Virus record (IMG/VR): IMGVR_UViG_3300028844_003364
Location: 1 to 20,620 of that record
From: a virus
Reading direction: 5' to 3' (one strand)
Length of the DNA: 20,620 nt
Of the stretch, positions 5,855-12,959 are shown in pieces. The first letter of the stretch is position 1, and each line of letters opens with the position of its first letter. The notes beneath the pieces are model-generated. The model searched no databases, was not told the origin of the DNA, and saw only the letters and a list, made by a program, of their open reading frames with translations. The position numbers and the translations under genes were made by a program.

Positions 5855-7549
5855 ATGACTGACACTAACCTAATCCTGAAGACCTCCTGCCCTAGCTGTG
5901 GCTCCAAGGATAATCTAGCAGTGTGGGAGAGAGAAGAAGGCGGGTATCACGGCCACTGTTTCTCAGGGAGAGACTGCAAGGAAGTCTTTTGGGATACTCT
6001 AGAAGATATTGGCACAGAGACTTACACAAAGAAAACCTCTAGTAATGAGGGAAGGAAGCCCATGAAGAGCACTAAGTGGAAATACGCAGCACTGCCTGAG
6101 AGAAGTATCTCATTAGAAGCCGCAAAGAAATACCAGATCAAAACCAATGGAGAGGGCGAATATGCCTTCCCTTATTATGACAAAGATGATAACATTGATT
6201 GGATCAAGTACCGGGATGCCGATAAGAACTTCCCTATTACTAAGAAGTCTGGTGCAGATTGGCAACAAGCACTGCTCTTCGGGCAAAACTTCTTCCCGTC
6301 TGGTTCAGGTACTGGAAAGTTCAAGAAGAATATCACTATCGTTGAAGGAGAGTTTGATGCACCAGCAGCATGGGAGTTAATGGGGCAGAAAGGTGGCGTA
6401 GTATCTCTTAAGAATGGCGCACAGTCTGTCAAGTCTGCACTGAAGAGCCCTGAGATATACGAATACCTTAACTCCTTCGACCACATCGTAGTATGCTTCG
6501 ATAATGACGAGAGTGGTAAAGAGGCTACTAAGGTATTCTGCAGTGCTTTCCACCCTAAGAAGATCAAGCTGTTCCCTCATCAGCCTGGATTGAAGGATGC
6601 CAATGAGTATCTAGAGAAGGGATTGTACAAGAAATTCACGGACTTATGGTGGAAAGCTGAACCTTATCGTGAAGATGGTATTGTGAGCGCGTCAGGAATT
6701 ATTGAAAACATCCTGACAAGGCCTCCCTCCGTATGCTACAGTTACCCTTGGGAGGGCTTGAATGAAGTGACTAACGGGTGCCGTAAGACTGAAATGGTGA
6801 CTATCACCGCTCAAACGGGAGTAGGTAAGACGCAAGTAATGAGGGAGTTTACTTATGGCATGCTTTTTAATGACGAGCCAATCCTCTACCGCAATAATCT
6901 ACCTGACGGATATGAAGAGGAGCCTGTAGTTATAGGCGTACTGTCCATTGAAGAAGACCCTGAAGTGTCACTAGAGGGGCTGGGCAGTCTCCATTTGAAT
7001 AAGAACTTACATCTTCCTGATACACCGAGGACTACAGAAGAAGTTCGTGAAGCCCTCACAGAGATATCTCTTGACAAAGAGGGGCAGGACCGTCTATACT
7101 TCTACGACCAGTTCGGCTCTAATGATATTGAGAACATTGTCTCAAAGATTTGGTTCATGGCTAAGGGGCTGGATTGCACCCATATTATCTTGGACCATAT
7201 CAACTTAATTGTTTCAGATCAACGACAGGACGATGAACGCAGGGCGTTGGACGAGATAGCTACTAAGCTCAAGCAGATGACTAAAGACTTAAAGATCAGC
7301 TTACATGTTGTCGCCCATCAGAACCGGGAAGGTAAAATCCGAGGGACAGCCGCCATCGAGCAGCTTAGTAATATTATCGTGTATGCGGAAAGGGACTTAG
7401 ACGCAGAGGACGAGTACAGACGTAACCTCACTAGGATATCTGTCAAGAAGAACAGGTTCAGTGGTAAGACCGGCCCAGCGACTTGGCTGCATTACGACGA
7501 ATTTACAGGGCGAATGGAGGAAGTAGAGGAACCAGATGATATCAAATAA
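5855..7549 (+). CDS. T7 gp4-like bifunctional primase-helicase
   Basis: A 564-residue homolog of T7 gp4 (566 aa), which makes RNA primers and unwinds DNA at the fork. A zinc-binding domain has Cys12, Cys15, Cys35 and Cys41. The Toprim primase core has VEGEFDA (Glu164) and CFDNDES (Asp216, Asp218). The RecA-like helicase has Walker A AQTGVGKT (319-326), an acidic IEED after the next strand (about 365-368), and LDHINLIV as Walker B. The start at ATG 5855 directly follows the HNH stop, with GGAGA upstream. A second start with a strong ribosome site lies at codon 70, comparable to the short helicase-only form of T7. It should work with the polymerase at 8410 and the SSB at 10586. Confidence 0.95.
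   Translation: MTDTNLILKTSCPSCGSKDNLAVWEREEGGYHGHCFSGRDCKEVFWDTLEDIGTETYTKKTSSNEGRKPMKSTKWKYAALPERSISLEAAKKYQIKTNGEGEYAFPYYDKDDNIDWIKYRDADKNFPITKKSGADWQQALLFGQNFFPSGSGTGKFKKNITIVEGEFDAPAAWELMGQKGGVVSLKNGAQSVKSALKSPEIYEYLNSFDHIVVCFDNDESGKEATKVFCSAFHPKKIKLFPHQPGLKDANEYLEKGLYKKFTDLWWKAEPYREDGIVSASGIIENILTRPPSVCYSYPWEGLNEVTNGCRKTEMVTITAQTGVGKTQVMREFTYGMLFNDEPILYRNNLPDGYEEEPVVIGVLSIEEDPEVSLEGLGSLHLNKNLHLPDTPRTTEEVREALTEISLDKEGQDRLYFYDQFGSNDIENIVSKIWFMAKGLDCTHIILDHINLIVSDQRQDDERRALDEIATKLKQMTKDLKISLHVVAHQNREGKIRGTAAIEQLSNIIVYAERDLDAEDEYRRNLTRISVKKNRFSGKTGPATWLHYDEFTGRMEEVEEPDDIK
6047..6064 (+). promoter_or_regulatory. Internal ribosome site and start for a short helicase form
   Basis: GAGGGAAGGA (6047-6056) lies 5 nt before an in-frame ATG at 6062, codon 70 of the primase-helicase. 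Initiation here would yield a 495-residue protein lacking the zinc-binding domain. T7 gene 4 makes such a form (gp4B) from Met64. The ribosome site is stronger than that of the full-length start. Confidence 0.6.
7071..7100 (+). promoter_or_regulatory. Possible sigma70 promoter within the helicase gene
   Basis: TTGACA (7071-7076), an 18-bp spacer, then TATACT (7095-7100): 11 of 12 consensus bases. It would start near 7107 and could serve the dCMP deaminase and polymerase genes. Because it lies in coding sequence it may be fortuitous. Confidence 0.38.
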
Positions 7550-7579
7550 GTTAAGCCCCGATTTGATAGAGGAGGTACT

Positions 7580-8023
7580 ATGAGACATCACGACATCCAC
7601 TTCATGAAAGTGGCTAAGCTAATCGCAGAGGAGTCCAAAGACCCTTCTACCCAAGTAGGGTGTGTTATTGTAGACGAGAATAGAGACATCGTTTCTACAG
7701 GATACAATGGGTTTCCACAGGGCATAAAAGATGATGCTCGACTAGATGATAGAGGAGTTAAGTATGAGTTAATCATCCATGCAGAATTGAATGCCATCTT
7801 GAGGGCCGATAAGCGCAGACTGGTAGGAGCTACAATATACACATGGCCGTTCCTTCCGTGCATAAGGTGTTCTCCGTATATCCTTCAGGCAGGCATCACC
7901 AGAGTTATCTCTATACCTCATAACAAACCCCATTGGCATGATAACCTGGTTAAGTCCGTTAATCTATTTGGTGAAGCAAACGTCGAAGTAACTCTACTAG
8001 AAGGAAACCCAACAAATGACTAA
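7580..8023 (+). CDS. Deoxycytidylate (dCMP) deaminase
   Basis: A 147-residue zinc enzyme converting dCMP to dUMP, the substrate of ThyX. The signature HAE (His67-Glu69, IIHAELNAIL) and PCxxC (Cys94, Cys97) provide the zinc ligands and the proton shuttle. DPSTQVGCVIVD and GYNGFPQG are typical of the dCMP deaminase branch rather than tRNA or cytidine deaminases. The start at ATG 7580 sits behind AGAGGAGG, one of the best ribosome sites in the window. It lies between helicase and polymerase genes and links nucleotide supply to replication. Confidence 0.93.
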   Translation: MRHHDIHFMKVAKLIAEESKDPSTQVGCVIVDENRDIVSTGYNGFPQGIKDDARLDDRGVKYELIIHAELNAILRADKRRLVGATIYTWPFLPCIRCSPYILQAGITRVISIPHNKPHWHDNLVKSVNLFGEANVEVTLLEGNPTND

Positions 8024-8093
8024 GATCGCAATGAAAATCGGAATGATGCTCCTCTTCGCAGTAGCTGGTGCAGTAGCTAGTAAGAGCAAATAA
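8016..8093 (+). CDS. Putative 25-aa single-span membrane peptide
   Basis: A short frame starting at ATG 8016, inside the last codons of the deaminase gene (8-nt overlap, a spacing also used elsewhere in this operon). It encodes a hydrophobic stretch IGMMLLFAVAGAVA flanked by lysines. AAGG lies 11 nt upstream. Size and topology fit a tiny membrane peptide, but at this length a chance frame is quite possible. Confidence 0.4.
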   Translation: MTKIAMKIGMMLLFAVAGAVASKSK

Positions 8094-8095
8094 GG

Positions 8096-8299
8096 GTGGG
8101 AGATGATGAAAAAGAAGAGTCTCCTTTAGCAATCCTCTACGATGCAATATTGGAGAATAAATCATTAGATAGTGTAGGGCTCTACCATAGTGACGTTCAT
8201 TATGCTAGGGCAGCCATACAATACAATACGGGGATACGCCTCACTCTCGCTGAGACACACCAGTATCTAGTAGAGGAGGGCATGATAAAAAGCTTATAA
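8096..8299 (+). CDS. Hypothetical protein, 67 aa
   Basis: A 67-residue acidic protein of unknown function. The frame opens at GTG 8096; nearby ATGs at 8103 and 8106 are in another frame that stops at once. The C-terminal half (TGIRLTLAETHQYLVEEGMI) looks like a small winged-helix or helical bundle end. The ribosome site is weak. The stop at 8297-8299 lies within a 24-bp tandem repeat. Confidence 0.5.
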   Translation: MGDDEKEESPLAILYDAILENKSLDSVGLYHSDVHYARAAIQYNTGIRLTLAETHQYLVEEGMIKSL

Positions 8300-8342
8300 G
8301 TCACTTCCATAGTAGGCGTATAAGTCACTTCCATAGTGGGCG
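8295..8342. repeat. Two 24-bp tandem repeats before the polymerase gene
   Basis: Bases 8295-8318 and 8319-8342 are the same 24-bp sequence, beginning TATAAGTCACTTCCATAGT, with a single A/G difference at unit position 20. The pair starts at the stop codon of the preceding gene and lies about 70 bp before the polymerase start. It may be a regulatory binding site or a slippage product. Confidence 0.85.
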
Positions 8343-8350
8343 AGAGCTCT

Positions 8351-8413
8351 AGGAGGTAAATCGGGTAACTCTGACAAGATAGCTAACGCAGTACATCAAT
8401 GGTGATAAAATGA
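8351..8413 (+). promoter_or_regulatory. Polymerase leader with unpaired ribosome site and 4-codon ORF
   Basis: A strong AGGAGG (8351-8356) has no ATG, GTG or TTG within normal reach. Forty bases later a four-codon frame (ATG 8399, M-V-I-K) ends in TGA overlapping the polymerase ATG at 8410. The polymerase itself has only a weak site (GGTG at 8401). The layout could mean translational coupling or a decayed small gene. Confidence 0.35.
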
Positions 8414-10317
8414 AAGTAGTATTAGACATAGAGGCAGACGGATACCTTCTGGAAGCAAAGAACATTTGGTGTATCGTGGCTAAGGAACTAGGGAAGGATT
8501 CTTGGCGGGTCTTCGACAGTGAGAACTTAGAAAGTGAACTGTATCTTAAATGCCCTAGATTTCCTTTGAGCGACTTCAAAGCCTTCGCCAAGAAGATTAC
8601 CTTGATGATCGGCCATAACCTACTGGGGTATGATCTAATGGTCATTGAGAGGCTCTTAGGAGTCTCCTTCCCCGTACCTAAGGTAGCTGACACCCTAGTA
8701 ATGTCCTTGATGTTCAACCCTGATAGACGAGACAAGCATGGCATGCATAGCCTGGATGCTTGGGGTTCTCGCTTAGGGAATAAGAAGTTGCACTTCACAG
8801 CATTCCATGAGTATACTGAGGAGATGCTAGGGTATTGCATACAGGATGTGAAGGTTACAGAGCGCGTCTACACAGCCCTGTTAAGGGAAGGTAAGAGTCA
8901 GCCTGAGGAAGCTCTCAGGGTAGAACACTCTGTCTATTACCTCATGCAGAAAGCCAAGGAGAGAGGGGTAGAGTTTGATGAAGAGAGAGCTCATAAGCTC
9001 CAAGCCAAGCTAAGGCAGAAGGCTTCTGTACTTGAAAGAGAACTCTACAAGATATGGCCTACAGCCGCTAAACCCTATAAGAAATCTTCTGCTGATCGCA
9101 CATTCACTCCCCGATATACTAAAGATGGGGAACTCAGCAAGGTCGGTTTGAGGTTCCTAGGGGAAGGCACTACCTTAGAAGAGGCGGCAGAACTCCTAGA
9201 GCCTGACTGCCCTTGTACGCCTATTGAGTGGGAGGATTTTAACTTAGGGAGCTCCAAACAGATCATCAATAAGTTGAATGCTGTAGGTTGGTCCCCCGTT
9301 AATATGACAGATGCTCATGAGGCTCTCCAGACAGACCGCTTAAGGGGTAATGAAGTAGACCCTGACAGAGAAGCTTACTTTAAGATTTACGGATGGAAGA
9401 TCGACGAAACTAACCTAGCTACTGTCTCTAAGACTGCCCCTAAGCCTGTTAAGGCCCTTGCGAGGTGGCGTATGCTGACCTCTCGGGTGAATACTTTGAA
9501 CCAATGGCTGGAGGCTATCGGAGAGGACGGTAAGATACACGGCAACATCTTCCCCATAGGGACTAATACGCATCGTATGAGACATCAAAACCCTAACCTT
9601 GGCAATATTCCAGGCGTAGGTGCTCCTTATGGGTCAGAATGCCGTAAATGCTTTTATGTTCCAGACGAAGATTATGTACAAGTAGGTACAGATGCCTTCA
9701 AATTAGAACTTGGATGTATCGCTAACGAGACTAAGGATGAAGGGCTTCTAGGAGCTCTCCGCCGCAGAGAAGACATGTGGGAAGTCCTGAAAGACCTTAT
9801 GGAGCTTCCTGATAAGCGAGTAACCAAGACAGTCACATACGCATACTGCTATGGGGCTCAGAATAATAGACTAGGGCAGGCAGCTTTTGGAGGGGGCGAG
9901 AAAGAAGGCGCTGCAGTTCGTGCCAAGATTAGGACTAACATCCCTAACTTGCAGCTATCCGTAGATAAGGCAGGAGACCAGTCACGGAAGTATGGCAAGG
10001 TACAGGCCATTGATGGCAGATGGTTACACTCCAGAGCACACCATTCGTCCTTCAATTTACAACAACAAGGTAATGGGGCGATTATCTGCAAGAGATGGCT
10101 CTTGAAGATCATGAGAGAGGTCTATCGTATGAAATTAGATGTTACTCTCTTATTGGCTGTACATGATGAATACCAGTTCAAGGTCCATAAGAAGGATGTA
10201 GAAAGGTTCAAAGAAATATGTGAGACATCTATCAGGGAAGTAGGAGAGGAACTTAACATGCTCTTCCCTTTGACTTGCGACACTATGGTAGGTAAAAACT
10301 GGGCAGAGTGTCATTAA
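8410..10317 (+). CDS. Family A DNA polymerase with 3'-5' exonuclease
   Basis: A 635-residue T7-type replicative polymerase. Exonuclease residues are Asp6 and Glu8 (LDIEADG), Asp75 (GHNLLGYDL) and Tyr142/Asp146 (YCIQDVK). Polymerase motif A is TDAFKLELGCIA (Asp428, Glu433), motif B is KRVTKTVTYAYCYGA (Lys473, Tyr477), and motif C is AVHDEYQF (Asp586). Motifs A and B depart from T7: Ser-Gly becomes Phe-Lys and Arg becomes Gly in motif A, and the first motif B arginine is Lys469. Tyr477 occupies the position of T7 Tyr526 and E. coli Phe762. The gene is shorter than T7 gene 5 (704 aa). Its start at ATG 8410 overlaps a four-codon leader frame. Confidence 0.94.
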   Translation: MKVVLDIEADGYLLEAKNIWCIVAKELGKDSWRVFDSENLESELYLKCPRFPLSDFKAFAKKITLMIGHNLLGYDLMVIERLLGVSFPVPKVADTLVMSLMFNPDRRDKHGMHSLDAWGSRLGNKKLHFTAFHEYTEEMLGYCIQDVKVTERVYTALLREGKSQPEEALRVEHSVYYLMQKAKERGVEFDEERAHKLQAKLRQKASVLERELYKIWPTAAKPYKKSSADRTFTPRYTKDGELSKVGLRFLGEGTTLEEAAELLEPDCPCTPIEWEDFNLGSSKQIINKLNAVGWSPVNMTDAHEALQTDRLRGNEVDPDREAYFKIYGWKIDETNLATVSKTAPKPVKALARWRMLTSRVNTLNQWLEAIGEDGKIHGNIFPIGTNTHRMRHQNPNLGNIPGVGAPYGSECRKCFYVPDEDYVQVGTDAFKLELGCIANETKDEGLLGALRRREDMWEVLKDLMELPDKRVTKTVTYAYCYGAQNNRLGQAAFGGGEKEGAAVRAKIRTNIPNLQLSVDKAGDQSRKYGKVQAIDGRWLHSRAHHSSFNLQQQGNGAIICKRWLLKIMREVYRMKLDVTLLLAVHDEYQFKVHKKDVERFKEICETSIREVGEELNMLFPLTCDTMVGKNWAECH

Positions 10318-10320
10318 TAC

Positions 10321-10349
10321 TTGACAAGACTAGCAACATGGAGTATAAT
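10321..10349 (+). promoter_or_regulatory. Perfect-consensus sigma70 promoter after the polymerase gene
   Basis: TTGACA (10321-10326), a 17-bp spacer, then TATAAT (10344-10349): a 12 of 12 match. It lies in the short gap between the polymerase stop and the next start at 10381. Transcription from about 10356 would give a short leader and drive the SSB and nuclease genes down to the terminator at 12900. Confidence 0.85.
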
Positions 10350-10380
10350 ATGCTCCTTTGATTACATGAAAGGAAACTCA

Positions 10381-10593
10381 ATGGCGACTAAAAAGGAAGA
10401 CGTGCCTCCTAAGACGAAGTACCCCTCTGAGGAGAAACTATCGAAGATAGACGATATGTACTTCCGACAACATGCTATAACAAGCGCAGTGCAACTGATA
10501 AGCAAGAGCCCTACTTACAGGATCGACGTTGTATTGGTTACAGCAGATGCAATTTACAACTACATGAAAAATGGAGAATTGGCTGATGGCTAA
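10381..10593 (+). CDS. Hypothetical protein, 70 aa
   Basis: A 70-residue protein of unknown function, first gene behind the perfect promoter at 10321. The ATG at 10381 follows AAGGAAA closely; the frame extends back to the promoter region but without a ribosome site. It has a lysine- and proline-rich start followed by a helical body (AITSAVQLISK, VVLVTADAIYNYM). Its end overlaps the SSB start by 8 nt, so its product is probably made together with SSB. Confidence 0.65.
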   Translation: MATKKEDVPPKTKYPSEEKLSKIDDMYFRQHAITSAVQLISKSPTYRIDVVLVTADAIYNYMKNGELADG

Positions 10594-11128
10594 CAAAGAT
10601 AAAGTATACGCAGTATTCCGGGGCAAGGCATACTGGTTCAATAACCTATTCGTTAAGAATAAGTACAGCGAGAAGTATGAGCTAATCCTAGGTAACCTGG
10701 ATGAAGAGAATACCAAGAAAGCTGAAGATCTTGGATTGTATGTCCGGAAGGATACTCCCGGTAAGGAAGCTCAAGGGAATTGGATCAAGATGAAGTCTGG
10801 GTTCCCGCCTTGGACTGTTATGGATCGTAACCGTAATGTCCTTACGGAGGCTCAGGTCGAGGAGCTCAGCGTAGGTAATGGCTCAGAGGTGGTCGCTAAG
10901 GCTAACATCTGGAAGTATAAGCCTAATCCTTCTATGGTAGGGGCTACAGGTGTTGCTGCCAGTGCGGAGAAAGTACAGCTCATTAAGGTCGAAGAGTACA
11001 TTGATGATGATGCTGACTTCCAAGACTATGACACTGGCGGGGATGAAGACCTCGTAGAGGCCGCAGAAGATACTCCCCCCGCTGCCGCCCAAGGTAAAGA
11101 CGACCTAGACGACGACCTTCCTTTTTAA
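10586..11128 (+). CDS. Single-stranded DNA-binding protein (T7 gp2.5-like)
   Basis: A 180-residue protein with an acidic, low-complexity tail (from about residue 137) ending in DDLDDDLPF. An acidic C-terminus ending in an aromatic residue is the hallmark of phage and bacterial SSBs, which use it to recruit polymerase and helicase. The N-terminal 130 residues (VYAVFRGKAYWFNNLF, GNWIKMKSGFPPW) are consistent with an OB fold, though I cannot align them by eye. The start at ATG 10586 sits 8 nt after GGAGA and overlaps the previous gene. Its place between polymerase and exonuclease supports the call. Confidence 0.78.
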   Translation: MANKDKVYAVFRGKAYWFNNLFVKNKYSEKYELILGNLDEENTKKAEDLGLYVRKDTPGKEAQGNWIKMKSGFPPWTVMDRNRNVLTEAQVEELSVGNGSEVVAKANIWKYKPNPSMVGATGVAASAEKVQLIKVEEYIDDDADFQDYDTGGDEDLVEAAEDTPPAAAQGKDDLDDDLPF

Positions 11129-11146
11129 GGTTAGTGGGTGAAACTC

Positions 11147-11171
11147 GGGAGGGACTCAAAAGGTTCCTCCC
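11147..11171 (+). other. Ten-pair RNA hairpin between SSB and exonuclease
   Basis: Bases 11147-11156 (GGGAGGGACT) pair with 11162-11171 (AGTCCCTCCC-like, read as GGTTCCTCCC with wobble pairs) around a five-base loop. The six outermost pairs are GC-rich Watson-Crick pairs. There is no following T-run, so it is not a standard terminator. It may set mRNA stability or processing and lower expression of the exonuclease relative to SSB. Confidence 0.5.
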
Positions 11172-11189
11172 AAATACTAAGGAAATTAA

Positions 11190-12056
11190 ATGTCAGAAGT
11201 TAAAACAATAGATACTCTCTCAGCAGATATCGAAACTATTCTGCAAGAAGGCTTCTTTCCTTCCGAAGAGAATATTGAGTTAATGGGGGAGAATATTAAA
11301 GAGCTCCTTCGGACTCGGTTCTCTGACTATAAGACTAAGGGAGAGCCTAAGACCCTCCGCATGTCTAACTTGGGCAAGGGCTCTCGTTCCCTCTACTATG
11401 ATCTTAAGGAAACAGACCCTTATAAAGACCCTTACTCTGCTCAAACACGAGTGAAGTTCTTCATCGGGGATTTGTTAGAGCAACTGTTCATCTTCTTCAT
11501 CAAGGAAGCAGGACATACCATCAATAGTGAACAGCTAGAGTTAGAGATCGATGGCGTACTAGGGCATCCTGACGGAGTAGTGGATGGCATTCCCTTGGAC
11601 ATTAAGACTGCCAGTACTTATTCGTTTAATGATAAGTTTGCCAAAGGTAATCTTCTCAATAAGAAAGAGAGCGATAGCTTCGGGTATGTCGGGCAGATTT
11701 CCGCCTATGCTCAGGCTCTAGGTGCTACTGAGGCAGCCTTCTTGGCTATTGACAAGCAGCATGGCGATTGGTGTGTTCTTAAAGTAGAAGACATTGATAT
11801 GATTGATGTGCCTGCCAAGATCGCTGAGGTAAGGCACTCCTTGGATAATGATGAAGTACCTGAACGATGTTACGACCCTATCGTACACAAGAATGGTAAT
11901 GTAGAGATATCCAAGAATTGCTTCTGGTGTCGTCACAAGCATACTTGCTTTGAAGACGCTAATGATGGACGGGGATTAAGAACTTTCAAGTATTCTAATA
12001 AGAAGGTTGACCTAATTCATGTCGAAAAACTACCTAAAGTAGAGGAGCTACTATGA
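11190..12056 (+). CDS. PD-(D/E)XK exonuclease, Cas4/RecB-like, with cysteine cluster
   Basis: A 288-residue nuclease of the RecB/Cas4 superfamily, in the position where T7-like phages encode their 5'-3' exonuclease. Motifs are Glu97 (GDLLEQLF), GHPDG (His126, Asp128), LDIKTAS (Asp137, Lys139) and GQISAYAQALG (Gln169, Tyr173). The C-terminal end carries Cys244-x2-Cys247-x5-Cys253 with Cys227 upstream, matching the iron-sulfur cysteine spacing of Cas4 and AddB proteins. The role would be degradation of host DNA and recombination, providing nucleotides to the dNTP pathway. The start at ATG 11190 follows AAGGAAA. The gene is coupled to the next by ATGA. Confidence 0.85.
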   Translation: MSEVKTIDTLSADIETILQEGFFPSEENIELMGENIKELLRTRFSDYKTKGEPKTLRMSNLGKGSRSLYYDLKETDPYKDPYSAQTRVKFFIGDLLEQLFIFFIKEAGHTINSEQLELEIDGVLGHPDGVVDGIPLDIKTASTYSFNDKFAKGNLLNKKESDSFGYVGQISAYAQALGATEAAFLAIDKQHGDWCVLKVEDIDMIDVPAKIAEVRHSLDNDEVPERCYDPIVHKNGNVEISKNCFWCRHKHTCFEDANDGRGLRTFKYSNKKVDLIHVEKLPKVEELL

Positions 12057-12334
12057 CAACTATCCATGTACTACAAGTAAACTTTAAGAGTAATCTAGCA
12101 GAGGCCCCTTTAATTATTCCTATCGAAGACCCTACCAAAGATCTGAGTACTGGAGATATTATTACAGTACGGAATACCCAAGGTGTCGTACAATTATTCC
12201 CCCGAGAGAATATCATATCTCTCTCCCTTAGAACTCAAGAGGTAAATGATGAAGACAGCAGCGAGGAAAGCCAAGGGGAGAGCACTACAGAAGTGGATGG
12301 CGGATCAACTACTGAAGAGGCTGTGGAGGTTTAG
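12053..12334 (+). CDS. Hypothetical acidic-tailed protein, 93 aa
   Basis: A 93-residue protein of unknown function. The first 60 residues (IHVLQVNF, IIPIEDPTKDLSTGDIITVRN) look like a small beta-rich domain. The last 30 are almost entirely Ser, Glu, Asp, Thr and Gly. It starts in an ATGA overlap with the exonuclease. The acidic tail is encoded over the first 89 bases of the next gene in another frame, an unusually long overlap for this genome. Confidence 0.6.
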   Translation: MTTIHVLQVNFKSNLAEAPLIIPIEDPTKDLSTGDIITVRNTQGVVQLFPRENIISLSLRTQEVNDEDSSEESQGESTTEVDGGSTTEEAVEV

Positions 12335-12611
12335 GTCCATAACCCCTGAGGACATACGTTCTACACCTATGGGCTCTCAAGGAGCTGACCTGATTATGTC
12401 CAGTGCAGCTTACAAGAAATTCCCGTATAGTGTAGAGTGTAAGAACCAAGAGCAGTTTAAGACCCTCTACAAGTTCTATCAGCAGGCTGTAGACCAAGAT
12501 GACGGTTATACTCCCCTGCTAGTAGTTAAGATGAACCACAAGAAGCCTCTGGTAGTTATGGATGCAGAGGAATTCCTGGATCTAACAGTAGGAGTACCTA
12601 AAGGTGCCTAA
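12246..12611 (+). CDS. PD-(D/E)XK nuclease, Holliday-junction-resolvase-like
   Basis: A 121-residue small nuclease. The catalytic pattern is GSQGADLI (Asp48) followed by YSVECK (Glu64, Lys66), with a later QQAV and PLLVVKMNHKKPLVVM strand pair. This matches short phage resolvase-type PD-(D/E)XK enzymes, whose role would correspond to T7 endonuclease I in resolving branched DNA. ATG codons at 12246 and 12249 are both usable; AAGAGG fits 12249 better. The front of the gene overlaps the acidic tail of the preceding gene by 89 nt. The substrate is inferred, not shown. Confidence 0.72.
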   Translation: MMKTAARKAKGRALQKWMADQLLKRLWRFRSITPEDIRSTPMGSQGADLIMSSAAYKKFPYSVECKNQEQFKTLYKFYQQAVDQDDGYTPLLVVKMNHKKPLVVMDAEEFLDLTVGVPKGA

Positions 12612-12864
12612 GTACAAAGGTCTCAAGAAAGTGTACGTCCTCTGGTCTACTTTCTATAAGAGGATCATGCTCGACAGTAAAGACGAGATGTACACCTACC
12701 AGAATATAGGGAAGGCTCGTAAGGCCGTAGCCTCTCTACAAGCTACTGTATATGGAGGAAGGAACTTGGGTATTATTATTCTAGAATGTAAGCTCCATGT
12801 TACTGGAGAGATGGACTACGCAACCTTCGAAAAAAGGCGTAAGCCACGACCCTATAGGACTTGA
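12604..12864 (+). CDS. Hypothetical basic protein, 86 aa
   Basis: An 86-residue basic protein with a GTG start at 12604, 9 nt after GGAG and overlapping the nuclease stop by 8 nt. No family is recognised. The sequence has alternating hydrophobic and basic residues (KKVYVLWSTFYKRIML, NLGIIILECKLHV), suggestive of a small alpha/beta fold. It is the last gene of the replication operon, and its final bases form the -35 of the promoter at 12861. Confidence 0.6.
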   Translation: MPKYKGLKKVYVLWSTFYKRIMLDSKDEMYTYQNIGKARKAVASLQATVYGGRNLGIIILECKLHVTGEMDYATFEKRRKPRPYRT

Positions 12865-12889
12865 CTTTAACCTCTAAATGAACTATAAC
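12861..12889 (+). promoter_or_regulatory. Sigma70 promoter for nrdJ, upstream of a terminator hairpin
   Basis: TTGACT (12861-12866), a 17-bp spacer, then TATAAC (12884-12889): 10 of 12 consensus bases at ideal spacing. The expected start, near 12896, falls just before the hairpin at 12900. The nrdJ transcript would therefore begin with that stem-loop. Confidence 0.6.
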
Positions 12890-12899
12890 TACCAACCCC

Positions 12900-12933
12900 A
12901 AAGCCGACTTTATTAACTTAGAGTCGGCTTTTT
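12900..12933 (+). terminator. Rho-independent terminator of the replication operon
   Basis: AAAGCCGACT (12900-12909) pairs perfectly with AGTCGGCTTT (12922-12931) around a 12-base loop. The stem runs into a T-run (12929-12933). It lies 36 nt after the last replication gene and before nrdJ. Confidence 0.85.
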
Positions 12934-12959
12934 AGCCCCTTACACAGGAAATAATAAAG

